Shown piece by piece: positions 35,228 to 44,464 of a stretch of DNA of 64,000 nt (position 1 is the stretch's first letter; each line of letters opens with the position of its first letter). The notes below the pieces were generated by a model that was not told where the DNA came from, made no database searches, and saw nothing but the letters and a program-made list of their open reading frames with translations. The DNA is taken from assembly GCA_015501075.1 (NCBI GenBank), contig JADNYJ010000157.1, forward strand, positions 24,279 to 88,278. The letters run 5' to 3'. Made by a program: the position numbers and the translations under genes. This DNA is from Gymnopilus junonius (lineage: Eukaryota > Basidiomycota > Agaricomycetes > Agaricales > Galerinaceae).

Positions 35228-35946
35228 CGTCCAGTGCTATATGTCTTTCCAATAACAGTACGCTGACGCTCTGATAATTTTTTTGCGACTGTACAGAGCA
35301 AATAGTCTATAATATGTCTTGGTTTCCGAGGTCTGGACAAGTTTCCAAAGGATCGGTTGTCAAACACACCTCCTTACATCGAGAACTTAGGTGCCAATGG
35401 ACGTGAGGCAAGACATACGCTGTCTTCGTGAGCCACGACTGCGATATGCTCTCTCGGTTATCCGAGCTTATGCCACTTTATGCCAACCATCGCGAAAGGC
35501 AAGAGAGGAGTGGAAAACCTGGAAGGGTGATTAATAATGGTCTGAGTGGCAAGACTGACAAAATAGAGAAGTCTAATTAAAGAAGGAATATTCGCATTGG
35601 GTTTTGGTGGGCTTGTGATGCAACAGGATGGAATCTATATACGAAAGCGTTCTACTTTATGTAACCGGAAACGTGCAAACTAAAATGCTATTTTGCTGAT
35701 TATCTACGCCCACTGTCAGAAGATCAGAAGGTACATCCAAATGGCTGTGAATGTGGGTGCGCGGGCCTTGACTGGAATCTTTTCTTGCTGATTATCGACG
35801 CCCACTGCAGGAAAATCAGAGGCACGTTTTGCTGATTATCTACCCCACTGTAAAAAAATCAGGAAACGCATAAAAGAAGCCTGGATGTTGGCGGACACTA
35901 GACCCCATAAGAGAGTTCTCTAACATCGCACAGGTCCCACTGAGCC
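35228..35946. other. Intergenic with a small repeat cluster
   Basis: No gene. Contains the three-copy repeat described separately at 35691-35873 and the promoter of the next gene. Confidence 0.5.
35691..35873. repeat. Three copies of a 40-45-base hairpin-forming repeat
   Basis: Copies start near 35691, 35781 and 35827. Each has TTGCTGATTATC, then ACGCCCACTG or a close variant, then an A-rich spacer ending in ATCAG. CTGATT at the start and AATCAG at the end of each copy are inverted and could pair. Copies 2 and 3 are nearly adjacent; copy 1 is about 50 bases away. Confidence 0.7.
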
Positions 35947-36503
35947 ATGTCCACTCGCAATGTCTATCTCATCTCTATTCCTCTCAGAAATGCTCGACCT
36001 CACTGGACCCTTTGGATCCCCTTAGATTCAGACGTAGGGTTTTCCTCTCCCTTTCCTCTACGGCTGAATTTTACATTCCTCTAGAGCCCACCACCATTGG
36101 AAAAAAAATACAGGCGGTTGGCGCGCCCCAGTTTGGCTTTAAAATCGAGGTTGAGCACGTTTTTGACTGGCGTAAAACCCTCTCTGCCAACACGATCAGA
36201 CTCTTTCTTCTTGGTACCACCGACTCTTCCAACATTGTCGACATCACCGAACCCAGTGGAACCACGGACCTGAACAAGAACGACAAGTTTGAGAAAGTGG
36301 CGGCTAGACTCGATGTACCTCGCGCAGCTAGCAGTAATGTTATGCCAACGGGTACTGTGTCTGAAATTGCTGCTGCACTGCAGCACGATATTCCTGGTAT
36401 GCGTCGGTGCCAGGAATGGACCATGGATTACATTGCAGCTCTTGTTAAGGACGGTCTATTGCCCGACGAGGCCATGAATGTCATCGCTGAGCGAGGAAAC
36501 TGA
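35947..36503 (+). CDS. Small conserved-looking fungal protein, function unknown
   Basis: Exons 35947-36033 and 36087-36503; 167 aa. The N-terminus MSTRNVYLISIPLRNARPHW is followed by TLWIPLDSD, then after a 53-nt intron GKKIQAVGAPQFGFKIEVEH and a C-terminal QEWTMDYIAALVKDGLLPDE. The pattern 'RxHWxxxIP ... GxxIxVxGxPxxGF' is shared by a family of short fungal proteins of unknown role, which supports this spliced model over a single-exon start at 36012. In the single-exon reading the N-terminus would be Arg-rich and lack the HW motif. The donor is GTAGGG and the acceptor TCTAGAG, both acceptable. Confidence 0.7.
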
Positions 36504-37011
36504 ACCCCTTTCCTCCTACTGATTAAGTAAGCCATTTTTTCTTGTTGTCGTTCTTGATACTGATCCCCTCAAGATCCCCTACTTAATTTGAGCTTCTCGT
36601 GCTAGAAGTTATGGTCGACAATCAACATTTGACTCTTGTGTTTTCCATCTTGACTTGCTTTGTATGATAACCAGCTTTACAAGAAATATGCAATGGATAT
36701 GTCACTTAAAGTTTTAATTTTAAATAGTGATGTGCCGGCTCCGGCCTGAAGTCAGAAGCCAAGCCAGGCCTCGCCAACTTGATATTTTATTCAATTGTAT
36801 TTAGAAATGATCTTGAAGGATTGTCCCGACGGACGATCCCAATGACCTAATTTGGACGATAGTATTTCGTGGACCATGATTGATTCAATAGTATTCCTGA
36901 CAGCGCCGTGAGAGGGGAAGGGCGAAAACGATAGATATGCGGTGAATAGACCAGCGCAAGACTAGAATTGTATCTACGGAAAGCGGGATAAAGGATAAGG
37001 TAGGCGATCAT
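36504..37011. other. Intergenic with a hAT-type fragment
   Basis: No gene. Includes the hAT-type end at 36725-36780, listed separately. Confidence 0.5.
36725..36780 (+). mobile_element. Fragment of the hAT-type element seen at 51304
   Basis: TAGTGATGTGCCGGCTCCGG followed by CCTGAAGTCAGAAGCCAAGC matches the left end of the outer element at 51304-53694 (TAGTGATGTGCTGGCTCTGG, CCTGAAGC). No matching right end is seen nearby, so only one end survives. Confidence 0.7.
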
Positions 37012-37275
37012 TTCCAGACATTACCCCCCCCTCTTTCCCCTTTAGCACGAGTTTTGTACTTGTTCAAAACTCTTTGGCATGAACGAGGTCTTCTTCTGCT
37101 AACCATTCGTTCTTTTCCATTGGAAAATCCTTCCACTTCACCAGAAACTGTTTCTAAAATTTCTTCCACTTCCTGTGCGGGTTCTCCACCTACAAGATCA
37201 GGCGGCGGTGTTCCATGTTTGGACAATCTCCTCGGTAATAAGGAACGAGTTCAGACACATGGGTGAACCTTGCAC
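37012..37275 (-). mobile_element. Ty3/Gypsy integrase C-terminal fragment with chromodomain
   Basis: Minus-strand translation gives, across frame changes, FTHVSELVPYYRGDCPN, then PPPDLVGGEPAQEVEEIL, then FLVKWKDFPMEKNEWLAEED with LVHAKEF. This is the order found at the end of chromoviral Gypsy integrases: post-integrase strand, acidic linker, chromodomain with the KWK-(x)-P and W residues. The pieces are in at least two frames, so this is a dead scrap. No LTR was recognised around it. Confidence 0.65.
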
Positions 37276-38409
37276 GTCGACGGTAGTTTGAGTCGTTAAC
37301 CCCTTTGACCATTTTCTTTTCCACTTTGAATGATCCAAAGCGGCGGTCTTCCTTGCTGCTCGTTCTAATGCCGCCTCAGCTTCTTTTCTCAACTCTTCCT
37401 TCCTCTTTACAAAGGGGGAAGGCAGCATGAGACAACTCAAACCCCCCAAAAAAAAGAAGGCAAAGCAGAAAAAATTCCATAGACAAGAGGGAATGAGCGA
37501 GCGGCCTCAGCCGATTTTTGGACAGGAGGTAGGGGTTGACTTTGATGAGATGTCGATGACGAGTGTTCCAATGCCAGAAGAGATGAAGCCTAGGAAAGGT
37601 GGGAGAGGAGGTGGGGTTTTAGGCTCGTTAGGGGCTGAGGTGAAGGTGGTGGTGGTGGTTGAGCTGGAAGCAGGAGCTGTCGACATTGAAGTTGCAGTCA
37701 AAGTCGAAGTCGGCTGCAACTGCTTCCGAACCGCAGGCCCGCAGAAGCAAACCCATCGAGCAATTTTCCAATCCACACAAAGGGCGTGGAATAAATTCCT
37801 CCTCGACAACTTCTTCGCGCGCCGTGAGCCCATAAATCCTGGATGGTCTCAACGACGATTTTGAGCCTCAGGTTTTTTTTTTGTGCATGAGAATAAGATG
37901 AGGAAAGGAGTTGGATGGGCGATCTGTGTTGGGCTGAGGTTGGGTTTGGGAGTGAGACTGGGATTGTGGTACTGGAGGGGAAGGATGATGGGAAGAATCC
38001 GTTTTCTGTTATAGGGTTCTGAAGAAGAGGGAAAGGAAGAGAGAATTAGCTCAATATACGTGTGATGGGTTTAAGTGGCTGGATGAAAGACTTACCGGAG
38101 AAACATCAGGTTTGAATGTCAAAACGGCAATGGTCGAAAAGTTTCTTCCGGACCAAACGCGACATCGAAGTTCTGGGTACCACCGGTGAGCAAAAGAATA
38201 AGGGGTACTCACCGTAACTATATCTCTTGGACAGTCGAAAGAAAACGTTCGGTCAAAAGCAAACCAGGACTTCAGTTGGCGGCCGCGATGAGTCAATCGT
38301 CAAATGCACCCATAGTACAGAAAACCGACAGAGTTGGCTGGAAGGGGGGCAGTGTAAAGTGATGTTCAGAGATTCGGTACACTTATACAGCGTCTTGGGT
38401 CTATAGGTT
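37276..38409. other. Low-complexity region without a supportable gene
   Basis: The minus strand at 37300-37440 has a Lys/Ala/Glu-rich frame (KRKEELRKEAEAALERAARK) that may belong to the Gypsy scrap, and 37507-37833 encodes a Ser/Thr/Pro run on one strand and a Val/Glu run on the other. Both look like simple-sequence effects. From 37870 to 38409 nothing is recognised. Confidence 0.35.
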
Positions 38410-38960
38410 ATATCGACGACTATATGAATTTGTCTTCAAGTCGGTGCAGCAGCATATTGCATTTCTGCTTCTCCGACTCTAGCTTCCGAGTCTTTAAGTT
38501 AAATACTCTGTGGACACACCAGTTAGCGCGAAACAATTCATAAAAGGGACGTAGGCGAAAAGACGAAATAAGGTACTTACAAACTCATTCGGCGCGTTCT
38601 CCACTGGCGCAGGCAACGGGAGGTCGTTTCGCTCGAAATGAACCAGTGGAAAAGTATGGGTTTTTACTGAGTACTTTATTTCTTTTTCTTGTTCTTCAAG
38701 CGACTTGAGGTACATAGTCGTAATAGGTTGGGTCCCAAGAGTAAGGAGCGCACATCACGAGACTGGAGTCGGCTGTCACCGTCGATTCCAATTTCCTCCT
38801 TTTCTCTGACTCTCCGCTGCCTCCGAAGCCGCAAGCTTTTCACCTCTCTTATCCCCTTTATCTTCAGTCTGGCGGTTTGTACGAGTGCGCTCCACATATT
38901 TAAATGACTGCTCATGCCCTCTGAACAATTTGGGTTGTGGCGTCGCAATGCATGTTGCGA
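38410..38960 (-). pseudogene. Fragmentary coding trace of an unknown gene
   Basis: Frames on the minus strand follow each other with small shifts: GEKLAASEAAES, then RRKLESTVTADSSLVMCAPY and SWDPTYYDYVPQVA, then EEQEKEIKYSVKTHTFPLVH and NDLPLPAPVENAPNEF ending at a clean GTAAGT donor (near 38577), and a last exon after a CACAG acceptor (near 38512) reading VFNLKTRKLESEKQKCNMLL to a stop near 38421. The splice signals and amino-acid composition look like real coding sequence with one or two lost bases. No family recognised. Confidence 0.4.
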
Positions 38961-39736
38961 CCTGCCACAGGCCCGCTTTCCGTGCGAAACGCCGAGTTTG
39001 AAATATTCTTGTCACCAGTCGTTTCGAAGCGGAATCATACGGCCTTCATATCCACAACTGGCTCTGCTCTTCCGCAGCTACCGAACCTGATGATTTCTTT
39101 TCCTGCCAGTTGCTGTTGAATATAAGGGATATTTGAGGAGGTCTGATGGAGGACGTATGGCTATGGCGGATTGTTGAACCATGCATTGGCCAGTCCGCAA
39201 AGCTCGCGTCAAGATTCAATGGGTGGACACTGCTTTTTACATAGGTCAGTGGCAGTAGCAGATCATATTTATTGTGCGTTTTTTTTATTCCATGTTTGGC
39301 TTCTCATACCCAATCTCTCGCCAGAAGGAACATTATTGACGAATACTTACACTGATTTGTCCTGTATATATGGGAATTTATATCCGGTTCCATCTACCTT
39401 ATCTGAACCGTCAACTGAAGATAGATGCCTCTTTATGTCTGGGACCACGTGCTGACATTCTTGCAGCCTGTCTACTGAAATGCTGTGCGCAAAAGGCTGT
39501 TCGAGGATCCACCGTTACTGAGTCCAACGCCCTTGCGCTCTCACCTTCATCGCTTACCCACCCACCCGCAAAGTCTCCAATATTTTCCTTACAATGTCTG
39601 TTTTCAAGAAAGCACGAAACTTTGTTAAAGGTACCACTGACAGTCGGGATGAAGTCGGTTCATTTACCTACCATCGTTATGCACTCATTCTCAATGCTTG
39701 TTCTCTCAGGTCGTCGATCAGAGTGTTCCCCTCGTA
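38961..39736. other. Upstream region of the NLR-type gene with a duplicated start exon
   Basis: No independent gene. At 39594 an ATG opens MSVFKKARNF, a near copy of the MSFFKKARNF start at 39737 (see repeat entry). The rest shows short frames only. Confidence 0.45.
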
Positions 39737-39772
39737 ATGTCCTTTTTCAAGAAAGCACGAAATTTCAGTATC
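39594..39772 (+). repeat. Duplicated NLR N-terminal exon start
   Basis: Bases 39594-39628 and 39737-39771 both encode MS(V/F)FKKARNF with only a few differences, 143 bases apart and in the same orientation. Only the second continues with the expected SIRGGTFNSVGRDQ and a GT donor. Confidence 0.7.
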
Positions 39773-41792
39773 AGAGGTGGCACATTTAACTCTGTCGGTC
39801 GCGATCAAGTCAGTCCATCTACCCATGTACCATTTTTAAATCTTTGCTCTCACAGATCAACGTCGATCAGAGTGTCCATACACACAACTACTACCACAAT
39901 GCGACCGCTATTCAGGAGCGGGACACTGTCAGCAACCCGACTACAGTTGGACCGAAGGTGTCTGACGCACCGAACCCCAGTACCCTGTTCCAAGGCCGCA
40001 GAACCGAGCTCGACATGCTCAAGGATTATTTCAAACCTCGTCGGGCTGGTGAGCCGCGGAGCCGACGCTCGTTCCTCCTTCATGGAATGGGCGGTATCGG
40101 AAAGACACAAACTTGCCTCAAATTCATTGAGGAGGCTACCAATCAGTGAGTACAGAAATTCTTTCCTTGTTATTCACTTTATTCATGTGTATAGGTTTGG
40201 TTACATATTTTGGATTGATGCCTCGACTCCCGAGACAATCTCCCTTGGTCTCAAAGGCATTCCTGAGGCGAAATCGGCTGATTCAGATGGATCAACGAAG
40301 TCACTTCTACAATGGATATCTCACCTTCCCAAGGAGTGGCTTCTTGTATTTGACAGTGCAGAAGAGCACGTCCACAAGTTCTTGCCCCGGGAAATCTTGG
40401 AAACATCATACTCACCAGTCACAATCAATCTGTTAGGCGATCAACATCCTTCAAAGCAATTGAAATTGAGCAGATGGAGGAAGAGGATGCTGTTACTCTG
40501 CTTCTGAAAGCTAGCTGCCTTGATCAAGATCCACCATCTGATGCTTTCTGAATACAGCAAGGGCAATTGTGAAAGAACTCACTGCTTACCTCTGGCTGTA
40601 GATCAGGCTGGTGCTTCTATTGAATCTGGACTTTGTGGAATTGAAGATTATCTGGATCTCTACTCCAGTTCCCGGAAATCCCTTCTGGATGATTTTTTTT
40701 TCATGAAGGCATCCTCCTATGAACAGACTGTCTATGGACTTGGGAACTATCTTACAGAAAGATTGAGGCCACATCTGCTGCTGGACCATCTCCTGATTTG
40801 AAGTTTACTCCAGAGGCTGCTCAGACAGCTATTGCAATACTACAGATGTTTGCTTTTCTTCATCATGACAACATTATGAAGGGGATATTCAGATGGGCAG
40901 TAACAAATATATCTGATGGGGATTTACAGCCTCTGCACTGGCAATTGCTAGTCATAAACTGTTGCATCAAAACCAAAATGGAAAATGGGATGAACTTCAC
41001 TTCCAGAAGCATCAGAGTCCTATTGTCATTTTCATTAATCAAGCAGGGTGTGTCAACTGATGCATATACTATACATCCTCTGGTACACTGGAGCCAGGAT
41101 CAATTTCCATCATTAGACCAGCAGATCAAATGCAGAGAGACAAAATCACTACTAGCAACTTCAATTTTCAGGGCTTCAGAACTGAAGATTATATATTTCG
41201 CAGACATCTTATACCACACATCAGAGCCAATCTTAAGTTTTCCTTCCAGCAGATGATAAAAATATGTGTGATGATAATGACTGTATGGCATTTGGACTGT
41301 CTTTCAAAGAAAATGGAAACTGGAAAATGGCTGAGGAGCTATACAAACAGGCTGCAGCACAAGACAAGAAATGCTTGGCCAGAACACCCAAACACACTGT
41401 CCAGTATAAGCAACCTTGCAGCCACCTACTGGAATCAAGGAAGGTGGAAGGAGGCAGAGGATTTGGGGTTCAGGTCATGGACATGCGCAAGAGGTGCTTG
41501 GGCTAGATCATCAAGATACTCTGATCAGCATGAGCAACCTTGCAGCCACCTACTGGAATCAAGGAAGGTGGAAAGAGGCAGAGGATTTGGGGGTTCAGGT
41601 CATGGACATGCGCAAGAGAGTGCTTGGGCTAGATCATCCAGACACTTTGCCAGCATGAGCAACCTTGCAGCCACCTACTGGAATCAAGGAAGGTGGAAAG
41701 AGGCAGAGGAGTTGATGACCAAAGCTGTTAACCTTAGTGAGCAGATACTTGGGGATGATCATCCAGACACTCAGGCAAGGATAACCAACTAG
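39737..41792 (+). pseudogene. NLR-like NTPase with C-terminal TPR repeats, multiply frameshifted
   Basis: STAND-type NTPase related to fungal NLR proteins used in non-self recognition (family knowledge). Exons 39737-39808, 39856-40145 and one from 40195 read cleanly at first: MSFFKKARNF start, NVDQSVHTHNYYHNATAIQE, FQGRRTELDMLKDYF, the P-loop LLHGMGGIGKTQ, FGYIFWIDAS and WLLVFDSAEE (Walker B). After 40384 homology continues only by changing frame at least eight times: PGNLGNILTS, MEEEDAVTLLLKAS, CLPLAVDQAGASIESGLCGI, TPEAAQTAIAILQMFAFLHH, FRRHLIPHIRANLKF, MAEELYKQAA, and then kinesin-light-chain-like TPRs (NLAATYWNQGRWKEAE). Once frames are followed, no extra stop codons remain, so either recent indels or sequence error explain it. 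Confidence 0.8.
41409..41791 (+). repeat. Tandem TPR-coding repeats, three copies
   Basis: The sequence AGCAACCTTGCAGCCACC starts near-identical units at 41409, 41533 and 41658. A kinesin-light-chain-type TPR is 42 residues, or 126 bases; the observed spacings are 124 and 125. The bases missing relative to 126 fall in G runs and AG repeats (for example GGGG in copy 1 where copy 2 has GGGGG). Confidence 0.85.
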
Positions 41793-42098
41793 CATCCTGG
41801 CATGCATCAAAAAATGTAAACTAGAAAATGATATGTGAACTTGAAAATAAATCATAGACTGTTGCTTACATTTGGTTCCATTCTTTGAGACTATGATCAG
41901 GAGCGACAAGGGTTATATACATAGTATATGAAAGGACAGCTAGATTATAGAGGGACCCACATATTCCTTGACAAATTTACCTTAAGCAGTCAGCACATAA
42001 GAACTGGAAAAAGGTTCAAAATTGCGGATGTTGAAAACCATATAATGTACAAACATACTGAAAATAGATTATAACGAACAGGATGAATTGATCTCTCC
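41793..42098. other. Short convergent intergenic
   Basis: 306 bases between the NLR-like gene and the nucleoporin gene; AT-rich, nothing recognised. Confidence 0.5.
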
Positions 42099-44204
42099 TC
42101 ACTCCGACTCGACACCGCTGGTTGCACTCCGTTTTCCAATCACCGAACAATAAAGGTGGAACCCACCCGGCACCATCCCCCATTCAAACTTGTCGCTCCG
42201 GAACGCCTCCTTCGCCGCACTAGACAGAAGCTCAAGGTACTCCGCGTCAGCGGGAGCAGCGCGTCATACGGTGTTGGGATGGGTTTGTACGCTGAGACTT
42301 TGAGGGCGTTGAAGTCCAGCGGGACGGAGGACGACGGCGCGGAGGAAGTCGAGGTTGGTAGGAAGGCGGTTTATGGGTGTGCCCATGACGATTGAGGGTG
42401 TGGATTTGGAATTTGTCTGCCAGCTTGGGTCTGAGCACCGAATGGGGACGGTTGGCTGAAGGAGGGTGTTCCGAATGCTGATGTAGTGGGTGCTGGTGCT
42501 GAGGGCGCACTGCTTTGGCTCACGCTGAAAGTCCCGAATGCGGACCGGGTAGTTTGTAAATTCGAAAACGCAGTCTGGCCGAATGTTGAACTTGGAGTTG
42601 TCGTACGAGGTGTACCGAACACCGACTGCATCTGGGTTCCGCTACCTTCTTGTTGCTGCTGCGCACTGAATGCAGACGGCTGGCCAAAGACGGAAGTGGA
42701 TGTTCCTTGTGCTGGAGTGCCGAATACTGATGTAGTTTGCCCTTGAGCTGGTGTACCGAAAGCACTCGAGCTGCGAGAGAGGGTTGGCCGAAAGAAGGTT
42801 GGCCAAATACCGAGCCGCCTGTCTGACCAGCTCTAGAAGTGGCGTTACCAACAGTTGCGGCTAGACCGAAAGCAGAAGGTTGTCCTGCGAATGCAGAGAA
42901 TCCACCACCGGTTGCTCCTCCTGTGGTTGTACCTGTCGACGAAGACCCAGGTGTGGACGTAACACCAAATGCGGACGGCCCTGATCCACTGAACGCGCTG
43001 AAGGCCCCAGAGGCAGGTTTAATAACGGACGTCGAGGACGGTGGAGGCGCCTGCCCGAAAGCTGATGGTTGACCGAAGGCTGGCTGGCCAAATGCTGAAG
43101 TGGTGGTGGTAGATGGTTGCGAAGGTTGTCCAAAAGCTGAAGAAGTAGCAGGCTGTAGCTGACCAAACACTGACACGGGAGCTGAAGTGTTCTGTGGTTG
43201 GCCAAATGCACTGGTGGTGGTTGGTGCAGACGTTTGTCTGAATGCAGGTTGGCTGAAAGTTGATTGGCCGAGTGAAGGTTGGCCAAAAGCGGGTTGGCCA
43301 AATACTGAAGTGGAGGTGGATGAAGAGGGTAATCCAAACGCTGAAGTGGTGGTGGTAGTGGTGGACGGTGTGCCGAACGCGGAGGGCGTTGAGGTAGAAG
43401 CGAATGCGGAAGGGGTACTGGTGGACGTGTTGCCGAATGCAGAGGATGTTGAAGGGAAGGCTGATGATGAGCTCGATGGAGGGACGAGCATACTCTGCTT
43501 GGCAGCTTGTTCGTATGCTTGTTGTGAGTTTGCTCGAGCGTTCTTTTAGAATTAATTTAACAAGTCAGTTTAAGATAGTAAGGTTGGAAGGGCGTCACTC
43601 ACAGCGAAAGCAGCGTTCGCTGCCGCCGTTTGATTCGATTCGTATTGAACCTGAAATTGCGCGAATATTGTAAGAATAAGTGAAGCAAACTGAAAGTGAA
43701 ATAAAGCCCACGTATTCGTTCATGTTCCCCGCTTTCCTTGCCATATAAGCTTTAACCCGCAACTCTTCAGGAGATTCGTCCAAACCGGCGACTAGAACAG
43801 GTTCATGCTTCGCAGGAGCATATGAGGAGAGTGGCCACATAGGTTTATCTGTAGTTGGGTTTAAATCTGACACGATATTCGCAGCACTGAAAATATAATT
43901 AGAAATAAATCTTCACATCGTTTAGTCCGAAACTCACTTGTATGGTAGGGAAGGCTTATCTAGGCTTCCGCCTGCCGTTCTGTTCCAAGACGAGTCTTCA
44001 TAGGAGAAATACAAGGTTAGCAAGCAGAAGGACGCATCCGAGTTGTGGCAGACGCACTTCCGAAGCCTGATTGAACATTTGGAGGATGTTCATTCCTACA
44101 ATTGTCGCCAAATCGACATTGGCCTCGTAGAAAGTACTGACAAATGACCTGTTCAAGGGATTGTAATACTGAAGGAATGAAAGAGTATGCGATACACTCA
44201 CCAT
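42099..44204 (-). CDS. CCCH-zinc-finger FG nucleoporin, Nup42/Rip1 type, with breaks near the 3' end
   Basis: Cytoplasmic-side nuclear pore protein that aids mRNA export (family knowledge). Exons: 44202-44204 (ATG alone), 44034-44148, 43938-43995, 43712-43886, 43603-43650, and one from 43542. Read through, it starts MVICQYFLRGQCRFGDNCRN with EH completing a C-x7-C-x5-C-x3-H finger, then DKPMWPLSSYAPAKHEPVLV and SPEELRVKAYMARKAGNMNE, a long FG region (repeats such as SAFGQP, SVFGTP), and the family C-terminus KEAFRSDKFEWGMVP ending at 42099-42101. Breaks: a frameshift near 42765-42783, an in-frame TAA at 42371-42373, and a frameshift near 42252-42254 (GGG on the plus strand). The conserved end is still recognisable, so recent damage or error is likely. 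Confidence 0.8.
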
Positions 44205-44464
44205 TTTTCTAGGATATAAGGAAAGGAGGAAGACAAGAGGACTGCTGCAGTGGTCATGACTTCAGCGATTGATTACATAATTGCAGTGTCCTTTCATCCC
44301 TGTCTTCCAACTCCTTTGAACTTCGAAGTTATTCTGGACAGCGAGCTCACCTGGAATTTCCAAATATCTTTTCAAAACATAGTCATCTTACTCTCACAGT
44401 CGCCCCGAAGTTGTATGCCCGAAGACTTACAGCGAATTGGCAACAAACTCGGAAACCTTGAAGG
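44205..44464. promoter_or_regulatory. Divergent promoter region, nucleoporin / TAF4
   Basis: 260 bases separate oppositely oriented start codons of two core nuclear genes. No individual site identified. Confidence 0.45.

Noticed and set aside
37427..37864. Lys-rich to Val/Glu-rich plus-strand frame
   Set aside because: Simple-sequence GGT/GAG repeats explain the open frame.
42486..43549. Long plus-strand frames opposite the FG repeats
   Set aside because: Shadows of the repetitive FG-coding strand of the nucleoporin.
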